From NCBI GenBank assembly GCA_018105865.1, contig CM030867.1, forward strand, positions 10,935,758 to 10,999,757: 64,000 nucleotides of DNA, given 5' to 3'. A program made the position numbers and the translations under genes. Positions 35,233-47,100 of the stretch are shown here, piece after piece; the first letter of the stretch is position 1; each line of letters opens with the position of its first letter. Source of the stretch: Metaphire vulgaris (lineage: Eukaryota; Annelida; Clitellata; Crassiclitellata; Megascolecidae). A model generated the notes under the pieces. The model saw only the letters and a program-made list of their open reading frames with translations. It did not search any database and was not told the DNA's origin.

Positions 35233-35308
<76 letters not shown>
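35233..35308. repeat. TC dinucleotide microsatellite
   Basis: About 37 uninterrupted TC units. Confidence 0.97.
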
Positions 35309-35311
<3 letters not shown>

Positions 35312-35782
35312 TTTAAATGTATTTTTATTATTTTTTTGTGCGTGTGAAATTTTTTTGCCAGTTTGAAATTACTTGGATAGGGTTATGAGTTATGACTAAC
35401 ATTATTTTGAGAGTAAGACATGCAAAAAGAACATGATTGTACATAGCGTCTGATCTTTTTTTCTATAATCTGGTATTTGTAAAGAAGACATGTGCCTAGA
35501 GTATTAACAGTGCTGAATCACCAGTGGTACCTCCCCCCCCCACTCACCCCGACCAAACACCACTGTTTACCAGCTTGTTCTGAAGACAGCCACTTGCCCT
35601 GCTCCTGCTGTGACTAGACAGGGCTGGAGGCATGAGTTAGCATACCCTGTATTGGCCTCACCATTAAGAATTACACATTTACTGGTGGAATGTTAGGCAT
35701 TGTAGTTTAAGTTAGGGGACTTTGTGATTGGCTGTTTTGGTTTCTGCTTGGTGACTTGTGATTGGCTGTTTTGGTTTATGCA

Positions 35783-35828
35783 TGAGTGAGTGAGTGAGTG
35801 AGTGAGTGAGTGAGTGAGTGAGTGAGTG
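35783..35828. repeat. GAGT tetranucleotide microsatellite
   Basis: Eleven GAGT units. Confidence 0.95.
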
Positions 35829-36181
35829 GAGCCAGAATGCTTGCGGTGGTCTGTGGTTACGCTTTGCACTGAATGGTGGTTGATGGCTTATTCATTTGTA
35901 AAAATTCACTATTCACTTATTCTCAAAACTCGTGTTTTGTGACTACGATGGGATCTATAATTCCTTTAAGTCGATCGATTTATTTGATTGATTGATTTAT
36001 TTGATTGATTGAAGTTTTTGCACATGTAATGACTCTTCTGTTTACGCTTTTATGAAGATCTGCTTGCAGGATCAAATCATTTGTATTACAGCATCGCCCT
36101 ATTGAATTATATGAAGATTTGACTGTTTCTGTTATGGAGTAATTTTGGGTGTTTAGTGTCTGAATCCAGCACAGCAAGAAG

Positions 36182-36232
36182 ATGACCACAGAACGAAATG
36201 CCACGGCCGGGGGTCGTTGGGCTGACACAAAA
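36182..36232 (+). CDS. EPB41: Protein 4.1 coding exon 1 (start)
   Basis: ATG in the context AAGATGACC, 17 codons [17 protein letters not shown], donor AAA|GTAAGA. The MTTE opening matches many 4.1 proteins and the phase fits exon 2. The 5' UTR extends upstream in this exon or through an earlier one. Confidence 0.8.
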
Positions 36233-38304
36233 GTAAGACATTCATAGGACAATATTTCATCAAGCTAAGTAAGTAAGTAAGTAAAATCTTGTTAATTTCT
36301 ATAGCGCTTTCAAAAGCAGCACCAAAGTAGCTCCTCATTCCTAGGCACTGAATCTCAGTATGAAGTAGCCATAGCCAAAGGTTGGGTCATTCATGCAGGG
36401 TCATTTAATCCAAAGCTAATTTAATCAATAATAAGAATTTGTTGAAGAAATTGCTTGAAGATTGATAGTAGTAGTTTTTAGAACAGTTGTTATAATTTTT
36501 ATTTGCTGATTTAAACAAAGAACAATGGATGCTGAATTGGAATTAACATAGCTTGGGTGGTTCTATGGGCTCTCAAAATTTTTTTGACAAGCTTTGTGTG
36601 TACAGGATGTGGAAAGGAACGGAGATGTGGATGACCCCTCGGCTCCCTTGAATCCTGGTAATCAGGGAACAGCGAAGAAGTCTGTGTCTACCAAGGATGA
36701 TCAATCTGGAGGAGTTGGGCGATGCAAAGGTGGAATTCGATGCAGGGTCCTGCTTCTGGATGGAAATGACTGCTTCGTCGTTGTTCCTGTAAGCAAAGAT
36801 TCATACATTCTACTTTTAATTCATTTGAATTAGAAAAAAATGAATTTGAAGCCAAATTTTGATTGATGGGTTTTTTGGATTTTACCCCATCTTGAAATTG
36901 TAATTATTGAATCTCAGTTGCTGTTGTAGACAGATGAACTTTTATATAATTAAAAATGAAAATTTTAGTATAAATTTCACTTTTGCTTGAATAGAATATT
37001 TTAAAATTGTTGGTTTTTTCCTAGTCTTAGATTTTGCTTTCTTTCGTTTTATCGTTTCTTTTCATTGTTTTTGTTTCTGAATGGCTTAATTGAAATCTGA
37101 AACGTGAATGAAATTCATTTACGTAGGCTATGGTGTAATTAAACTTGCTTGGGGGAAGGTTCTAGAGTGTTGACTTACTGTGCTTACACACTGTCTGGCT
37201 TTGCAGGCATCGGCCAACGGCCAGGTGCTTTTCGATGCGGTCTGCAAACATATCAACCTGGCGGAGAAAGACTATTTCTCACTGTCCTACAGAGACCGTG
37301 CTGACATCAAGGTTCGGATTTTTTTCGGATTTTTACGGAAATTAAGTCTTTACACCGACTGCGTTTATCTTGCAACTTCTGTACCGGCGCTAGGAACTGC
37401 TTGTTTTAAAAGTGGCTAGTGGCAGTACCGAGAGAGAAAAGCATTATTTATCCTGCAGCAGTTTTAAAGTTAATGCATTAATTCGGTTGTGCCTCTCTGA
37501 TGAAAACAAGAAATTGTGATGGGCGTTTCTTTCTTGATAACGTTTCGATATCGGCTTGAAAACACTATCGTAGGAGTCTGGGGCTCGTTCCAGTTGTTTT
37601 ATCTTGTTTTCCAGTAGAATTTCGTTTGAAGTGCACATTAAAGGGCCATTCTCTAGTGGAGGGTGTTGCTTCGAATGAAAGAGTGGGTTTATTAAGGATG
37701 CTTGAATCTGCGTGTTTTATATTATTTTTCGTATGTCTGTAGTGGTCGTACATTATTGCTTGTTTCAGTTTTGGTTGAATAATGCAAAGAAGATCACCAA
37801 GCAGCTTGGAAGTGAGTCTTGCCTTTTACCTGGAGATTTTTTTAAAGCCTTAAAGTGGTTTTCTAGTAGGGCATATTCTGCAGCAGAAGCTCTTTGTTTA
37901 CCGGTAATCTGTAGTTGTAAGTGTAAGTGAGGAGAAGTAAATTTCCTGGTCTTTAGAAACAGCGTCAAGGGGGAGAGAGTGTGTTGTTCTGGCAGTGTGT
38001 CTCTTGGAATGTTGCAACTGCTACTTAACCTATGTCTGTTCAGCATCTGACCTAATGGCTATGGCTAATTTTAGGCTCTGCGCAGTTCCGGGCTTTTTAA
38101 ACGCACATCCAGTTCCTATCTTAAAACGCACATCCAGTTCCTATCGGGGACTCTGGTCCTTAGTAAGACCGACTGACTTATCAGTGTTCTGGCTGTGTTC
38201 TGTTTGACTGATTTAGCAAATGATCCCTGCAACAGTCCTTATCAAATCTTTAGCTGACTCTACCAGGGCCCAATACTGTGAAGAGCTTGTTTCCAGAAGC
38301 AGCA

Positions 38305-38338
<34 letters not shown>

Positions 38339-40832
38339 TGTATGCTTGGCCTGACCTATAATCCTGCTGCTTTGTTTATTGTAGCTGTTGTGTATTGACC
38401 TTTATACATTCCACATGGTTGATGTTTGGTTGTTTATAGTAGAGTAGGATGCATGATAAAGTGGAAACCAAATAGGCAAATTAAAATGTTATTCTCTGTG
38501 AATACTATTGGGCTGTTCATTACTCATCACTGATATATTTCTCTTGATATGTGTATTTTGAAGATTGATATTTATTTTGAATTCTGTCAAGTTATTCACT
38601 CTGACTTGGTAGTAATAAATGTGTCCTTCAATTCACTTCAATGCACACATTCATTTGCATTCCTAAATGCTAAAGATGTATTATAAGTAATTAGTATAAC
38701 ATGGAAGGATCATTATTTCATCCAGTATGCAGTATATTATATTACGTAAATGATATGCATATCAGTTGTGGGAATATGTCTTTCATGCTCCTGTTGTTGT
38801 ATCAAGTTTCCCAAATAAAAATTTGTCTGGTCAAAAGGGAATTCTATCTGCTGAATGAAACTTTCTTTGCTTTCCGACTGTCTAGCAGTACTTTGCCCTA
38901 TTGTGCCATCAGTTTTGTTAATTAGTTGTAAGCCAGTCTTTTTGCTGTAAATCTGTGTGTTTCAGGCAAGCCGTACGTTTATGCGTTTGAGGTCAAGTTT
39001 TACCCGACCGAACCAGAGAGCATGCATGAAGATTTCACGAGGCAAGTTTTTTTTGTTGACATCCATTGACATTTAATTATGCTAGAGCTGGATTATTTAT
39101 TTGCTAGATCATCCTTGATTTTGATGGGCATATGGTTTTCACCCCACTGCTTGAGGATGATCAATCAGTTAATTAATCAATCAATTAATCAATCAGTCAG
39201 TCTGTCTGTCTGTCATCTGTCTATCTCTCTGGTCAAAAGCTTCTTTAGTGGCATTAAACATTCACTTAGGTAAAGCAATTTATTTGGTGCGGTGTGTGGT
39301 TGTCATGGAACATCCATTTATCAGCCCAAAAAGATCTGACTAAGGAAGGTATCACGATAGAAAATGCTGGCATTTGAACTCTCCTCGTGGTAAAAAATGT
39401 GTTCAGTTAAGCTCACTACTATTACTACTACTACTACTACTGCTACTAGCACCAATACTACCGCTGCAACTACTACGATCACCACTACTACTACCTTGTG
39501 GAAATTTATAATTGGTAATGTCTGATACTAGTGTGAGCATTATTTAATTTAAATTTTGAGTATTTTTCGAATACTTGATAAATAACAATGTTGAAAACAC
39601 TGCTATTTGTGCACTATTGGGGTGTAGATTGTACAGTAAATGGAGTTTTTTGAACTTGTCTATTTCAGATATTTGCTATTTCTACAGCTGAGAACTGATA
39701 TCTTGAATGAAAGGTACAATTGGAACCATATGTTCCGTGTTTTTGTTTTGTTTTGTTTTGCTTTAGACTATTTTTGTGTCTGTTTTAAGGCATGCAGCAT
39801 ATGTTACATTGTTATCAGTTTGTCTTTTTTATAGTACACCTGATACTCACCTCAGTTTAATGTTCCAGAATTTGTATTCCTATTTATTATAGCAGTAGCA
39901 CTGCGTATTCAAAACCTTTCGGTAATGTAATACAGGCTTTGTTGTCCACAGAAGCTTCATTAACCTTTCTCCGGCCTGCCCGAGAATAATGTCCGTTTTA
40001 CATTATGTTACATATAAGTGGCCAGTAAAGGTATTGAACAGATCAAACCATAGAACTGACAGATAGCATATTTGAATTTTATACCAATAGACTTTATTAT
40101 TATTAATTGTTATTATTATTATTAATTATTATTATTATTATTATAATTATTATAAAACTAGCATAAGGAATAGTTAAGTAATCACAAATAGCAATATTGC
40201 TGCACCTGTAGCAATATCATTATATCACTAACAGTTAACCAGTCTGAGCAAATGTTTACTAGTAATAGTTATTAGTTTCTAGTTATTGCTATTAGTTGCT
40301 AGTATTAGTAATTATTATTATTATTATTATTATTATTATCACTTTCAAGTGGACTGCCTGCTCATTGCAGACTGAGGTAACTTTAATAAAGGTAGATGCA
40401 TTTGGAAAATCTAGGCCGTGACAACATTCACACGAGCATTTTGTTTGCACTTGCAGACTTCCTTGTTCTTTTGTGACTCATGCCCTGCTGGCATCGTACG
40501 CCGTCCAATCAGATTTGGGCGATTATGACACTGATGACCACGGATCTGGTTACGACTACATCAAGAACATCGAGTTTACGCCGAAACAGAACGAAGAACT
40601 GTTTGAGAAGGTCGCCGATCTGCACAAGACACACAGGTTGGAGTTTCTGTTTAACGGGGAATTTGTGGTTTTCTTGGTGTTGTGGTTGTATACAATACGA
40701 TGCAATGCAATACAAGATATGCAATGCAATGCAATGCAAGATTGCTTTTTTAAATCCACCTTGGCAAAATGCATGGTCAAAACACCCTTGCTCCTGACAT
40801 TTTGGTAATATGGCGCACAAGAAATTGTCAGT

Positions 40833-40884
<52 letters not shown>

Positions 40885-43800
40885 AATACACAGTAATACA
40901 CAGTAATACACAGTAATACATAATGCAAATTTAAAGTTATTGGAAATAAAATTATTTTCTCTGACCACTTAAAGGCAACGACAAACACTAGCATTGTATA
41001 TTGTTCATTTGCACATTTATGATGGTTAGTTATGAAATGCCTTTGAAGGAGTACTTTAGTGTGTGTTAAGTATTGTAACGTATTGTGTAGCAATTGTGTG
41101 TAGCAAATATTGTAGCAAATATCTAAGCATCTATTGCACTGCCACATACTGCTAAAAATAAAGCTGTATGTTTTAGTATGAGTTTCAGATCATTTTTATT
41201 TAATTACAATCAGTAGTCTTGTACCAGGAGCTGACTTTTCTTTCAGGGGCCTTACACCAGAAGAAGCTGAACTGGAATATCTAAACAACGCCAAAAAGTT
41301 GGCGATGTACGGAATTGAATTGCACCCGGCTAAGGTAAAAGCTTCAGAAAGAGAATTCACGGTCTCTGTTTTCTCTTTTTTAAAAAAGCTATCATTACTG
41401 ATAATACAATGCCCTGTAGTTGTGTTTGACGCCAATATTTTGCTGACGATACCTTGTATGTCTCTAGACCATTATGCAAGGTTCTGTCTTAAATTTGAGA
41501 TTATTGTCGGTCAAAATTATATTATCTCCCTGCTTTTGCAATGCATTTTGTAGGTTTTCTCCATTTGGTTTGTTCCTTGATTTTGCATACTTACTACTTT
41601 GTTAAAGATAGCTGTTGCACCGTGCACTCGGAACCTGTGGAAGGCCGAAGATTGCCTTCAGATTTTCCTGACATTTATTGAGTGGTTCAGTTACAAGAAG
41701 TCAGTCCATTTCTTGTGTTTCAGCATCTCCAATGTCTTTGTGCTTATGGCTTTGCTGACAGTTTTATGGACACTTTTTCAAACCAGAACATTGTGTTGTT
41801 ATGTTTTGCCTTTTCGACGGCCAAATTCCCGTTATGGTTTTGGCGTGTCTTGTAGGAGGTGGCGACGGGCGACGATGTCATGATCGGTGTCTGTGCCGGC
41901 GGACTTCTTGTTTTCAAGGACAAGCTTCGCATCCATCGATTTTCATGGCCGAAAATTCTGAAGATCTCTTACAAGAGAAACGTTTTCTATATTGAAGTTC
42001 GCCGGAGAGGCAAGCGTTAAATCGATGCGTAAAGTTTTTTACTTTGTCGAGTTATTTTTCGTTTCCCAGGATCTTCCGTCGAAATTGTCTCTCGCAGAAT
42101 AATTTTACTAATTGCAGCTTAGGTCTTTGTTGCAATTTTTTGCAGGATTGGATAATGTATGAGAATATGCCATCTTACTTGGTATATGTCATATTGGCCT
42201 GTTGCATGATGTTGAAGTGAGATGGCCTTAGCAGGAATATGGCTAGTATCAATGGTATTAGTAATAGTATTAGTAAAAGTATTAGTAGTAGTATTAGTAG
42301 TAGTATTAGTATTACCGGTAGTATGTATATATATATATATATATATATTATTAGTGATAGTATTGGTATCAATATATTATATTAGTGTCAATAGTATTGG
42401 TAGTGCCTGATGTGATGTTAAGCTGGATTGGCTTTGATAGCGATACTGCTAATAACAATTTTACTGCTAGCATTCAGGTTGTTTTGTAAGTGCTGTAATA
42501 TTAAAATCAGTGTGAAATGAGTAGGGGTTGGTAATAAACAGGTTTTACTTTAATTTGTTAAATTACGTTTCAACCAAATTACGTTTCAACCAAATTACGT
42601 CTCAACCAAGTAAGCCGTTTTCTGCGGTTAAATGTTATCATTTTGCCGATTTCATGTAAATAACTTTAACGTTTGTTTCAGTTTGATCATGTTAAGAGCA
42701 AGCTGGCGTACAAACTGGCCAACTACACAATGGCCAAAAAGCTTTGGAAGATAGCAGTCGAGCATCACACGTTCTTTCGGTAAGGAAATTTACGCCAAAT
42801 GCCTTTGCCTCGAATAAAACCTTTGTAAAGACTTCTTAAAACATTTAGAGGATTGCTATTGAAGATTTTGATGACATTTAATGTCAGAACATGGAAATTT
42901 ATTTATAAGACTTAGATTTTTTCTTGTAATTGCAAAGTGGAACAGAATGAATAATATGCTGTTGAAAGATTGTCTGGTTGATGCAAATATGATGTTAACC
43001 CCTTAACTGGGTGCCCTGAGTAACGCTCGTCCATTTTACATTGAGTTACAAATAGTTGCCGAGTTAAGGGGTTAAAATAATAGAAGGATAATTACTGAGG
43101 TTAAAGAAAGCCGGATAATAGTTTTCTTTCCATGTAAGTGATTTGTCGAGGTGTTGTCGTTGCCAGCCTGAAGGAGCCCGAGCCCGACTCTCGCGCCATG
43201 TTCCCGCTCTTTGGATCCAAATTTCGATATTCCGGACGTACGCAGTACCAAAGCCGCAACGTACCAAAGGACGAGAAGCGACCCACGGCGCGCGTTGACC
43301 GGTCCGCGAGCAGACGTTTCGGCCCGACCAAGCCCTTTGATGCCAACGGTCGGTGACTGATTTTCAGAGAATTCTGACCGTATGAATATCAGATTTGCAG
43401 ATTGTGCAGACAAACAGACAGATAGACAGACAGACAGAGACTTTTTATTGCAGATTGTATGTAGCCTTTCTCAAATTCAGAAGTTCAAAAATGCTTGAGA
43501 CTAAACGATAACATAACTGTATTATTAGATTTCGTATAATTAACTTGCATAGAATGATCGCAGCATTTTAGCCTTGTTCGGCATAGCGGGGCTTGTTCAA
43601 TACATTTTCTGGAACACTATTTAGTGCACCATCAGTTTATGTAACTTAGCATCATCTTTGTTTACTTTCGTTGCATTTGATAAGGTTTTGCAGTAGGATC
43701 AACAACTCTTCGATTATATGACAACTCCTTGATTATATGATATACTGTTTTCGTCATGATCTTGATGCGTGTTTCAGCAGCGTATGCTAAAGAATCGGAT

Positions 43801-44143
43801 GTATATTCTTTTTCGAATAGTACGTGTGCATACGGTACTCCTGACGCTTCTCCGTACACTTTGTCAGAGTTATTGGTGCACTTGAGTTTTGCACTTGAGT
43901 TGTTTTGTTTCTGTTCTTGGTTTTGTTTCTTGTTTACAGTTTTGCAATTTGGTTCGGGTTTTATCTTTCTATCACCCAAGATACTGACTTGTGGTAACCT
44001 GGTTCCCTTTTGGTATCGTTTAGTTTTTCTTCCAAATCGTGTTAATTTTCTGTGCAGTGAGGCACTCTTTGGTTTTGGTAATGTTTCCTTTTGTATATGA
44101 TGCAGAATACCTGCACTGATATGTATGTGTCTGTGTCTGTGTC

Positions 44144-44179
<36 letters not shown>

Positions 44180-47100
44180 GCACATGCGTTCTATTGTGGC
44201 TATTCTATTGTTCGTGAGTTGGATCGTTCATGTGGCTGTTTAATTTGATCATTCGTAATGCAGTTGTCTGATTATAAAATTTTGCTACTTTATTTGAAGA
44301 TTGTGGTTAATGTTGGCTAGAATGTTGCATTTGTCTTATTATGATTTGGACTTTCTAAAGAAGTGAATTGCTTAAGGAAGCATACTTGCTTTATTTAGCT
44401 CCAACGTTCAGCACTGAAAGAAAGGAAGAGGTGATCATGTCACCGGAGTATGTGAGCAACACCATTAACCTTCGGAATCTAACAAAACAGAGAAATACTC
44501 CGCTGGCGACAGGAGAGGACGATCACAACCTTACAGGACTTGACGTAGGGCAAACAAAATACTAATTTTATTCTTTTATTTCTCTAAATATTGAACAATC
44601 TTTTGTTTTCTCAGTATTTTTGCTATGCAAATAGACGAATTTATGTTGAATCTGTCGAATTATACGCAATCTTCTGTTCAGTATGTGTGTGATTTTAGGA
44701 ATTTGTTTTAATTATGATTTTTGTTATTTTTTTTCAGGACGGACAGGTTTCGTTTTCGCGCAATCCTGGCAGTCCGAACTATTCGACCGCCGGATGGTCG
44801 AAGGACAGAACCCCAGGGGGATACGGATCGCAGCAGGGCACTCCGTGGGAGCACCAGGGCTTCCAGCTGTGCGACCAGGCGGGTAAGCCCGTGAGAAGGA
44901 ACCACACCGGGCCCATCTACATAAAGTTTGGGAAGCCGATAGCGCCCAACGAGCAGGAGCTGTGCGACCTCTACGGAAATCAAATTCCGCCGAGCTACGA
45001 CGGGCACGTCTTCGACCGGGCCGGGAACCTTGTCGCCGAAAGTCCCAACGAGTTGTACACCCGGTACGGCAATCCCATCGTACGACCTGGACACAGGGGA
45101 CCGGTCTTCGGAGAGTACGGAAGGCCACAGATGCACGATTTGTATGATTCGGAACACCGACCAGTGGCTCCGGGACACGACGGTCCGGTGTTCGACAAAT
45201 TTGGATATCCTCTTGTGCCTGTTGAGGTAATACACAGGCTTTGGTGGTGCTGGTTTGATCTATCAAGGTTCTTTAGAGTGTTGTTGTTGTTGTTTTTATC
45301 AGCATTGAATTTATTTAGGCTTCATCGGAGTTTACATATAGTGTTTATCTGGTAGTCAAGATTTTCTCGATGATGAATTATAATATGCAGCAACCCTGTA
45401 AAAAGATATTGATTTAACCCCTTAACTGGGGACCCCGGATATATCCGTTCATTTTACATTGAGTTACAGTTAAGGGGTTAATTTGTTTGTCAGTATGTCA
45501 GTACCTGCCATGCTTTAGGGAAATATCTAGAGTTCCTGATGGCAAATAATTGTCGGCCAAATTTTGCCTGCCAGAATGGGAATAAAATTTTGGAAAATTC
45601 CATCCCCAATCCATCCACCGTGGCAACACTTGGCAGATAATAAAAAAACTTAACGCTTCCTTTTCAGATTGTTTACGGCAAAAACATGAAGCCGGCCGGC
45701 TACGACAAATCCGGCTACCAGCTGTGCGATGAATACGGCTATCCGGTCGGCCCGAGCCACGAAGGTCAGGTCTTCATACGGTACGGAATGCCGTTGGCGC
45801 GCGGGATGCACGAGCTGTGCGACATACAGGGGTTCCCGATATCCAGGGACCACGAGGGACCGGTGTACGACCGGTGGGGTAACCTGATTGCCCCGGGCAC
45901 GGAAAACCTCTACGATGAGTTTGGATTGCCGATCAACATGGCCAGCCACAGCGGACTGGTCTACGGCAGATACGGGGTGCCGCTGAGCGTTGAAATATTC
46001 GACAAAGACGGCCGACCGATCAGACCCGGTTATCGCGGCCAGATCTACAACATTCACAGACAAGTCATCGTCCCGCTCGAGGTAATAATACCTGTTGTAT
46101 CTTTTTACCTGTTCTTAAAGATCTCAAGATTTATTGCCTTTGTGTTCTTATTGCTTCGACTTGACGGTTGAATAATGACGATGTTTTATTGATTCTTTGT
46201 TTTTAGATCGATTGTTTTTGTTGTCAGTTTGGTTTCATTGTTCGTCGGACATTTTGTTTTTTGATTTTCTTGATGTCGGCGTTTTGTCTCTAAAGACAAT
46301 TCAGGCGTTTCAATCTGATAAGAACGCAGCTTTATGATGTTTTTGGTTTGCTGTTTTGGCAAGTCGAAGCTCTTAGCATTGCGGTTTTTGATGAGTTTGT
46401 TTACCACTAGAAGGTTTTAAAAATATACCGATGCACTGAATTTTACTGATTTATCTCAAGATGTATATCTATGCTAAGGTGGCCGTAATATATGACTGTT
46501 GTGCCAGAATGATAATCTACTCTCTGTGTAGAGCTAAGTTGGTAGACTGTAGGTTCAAGGTCACTGCAGGTTCAAGGTCACTGTTAACAGGTTTACGAGG
46601 ATGGTACCTATGGAGACAGCACCATCAGGCGGTCGGGCCCTCCCACTCTTCAGAAACCATCCGAAAGAGTTTCCCGTCTTAGCGGGTTGACTGTGAGAGA
46701 ACCAGCGGCCATTTTGTGTCCTGCACTTTGCTTGCTTTTCTCCCTTTCACGCATTGCTTTTTGTGTCGATTTCCGAAATGAGTTTCACTTCCCGCTGATT
46801 TTTGGTTTCTTTGTTTTTTGCTTACTTACTTGCTTATATCGGCTATTACTTTGTATATCACTTTTCTTTTTTCAGTAGCTTCTTGTAGCCATTGTGCTAA
46901 GAACAGTGGCGTAGCCAAGGGGGTTTTGGGGGTTTAAACCCCTCTTGGGCGCCGAAAATTTTTTTTTAAAAATGTGTTTCCATGCAATTTTTATTTTCTG
47001 GCACGGTTTTGAGGGTCAAAACCCACCTTGGGGCTGCTGACCAAAATTTTTTAAGCGCCATAGGCTTGACAACCTTTTTTTGCTTGTCAGTATCTGAAAG

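Larger units (their letters stand above)
31280..36150. other. Probable first intron or 5' region of protein 4.1; repeats only
   Basis: No coding exon recognised. It contains ATT (34144-34189), GAT (34407-34446), TC (35233-35308) and GAGT (35783-35828) microsatellites. A TTTATATAGCGCAGTAAC ... GAGCGCTTTACAAAGGAG block near 34198-34255 and GAAGTGGCGCTACAGAAG near 33165 resemble SINE 3' tails. Confidence 0.45.

Noticed and set aside
43662..44183. 173-codon minus-strand frame with a His-Thr repeat start
   Set aside because: The start is the GT microsatellite, it lies antisense in a 4.1 intron, and the rest resembles no protein.
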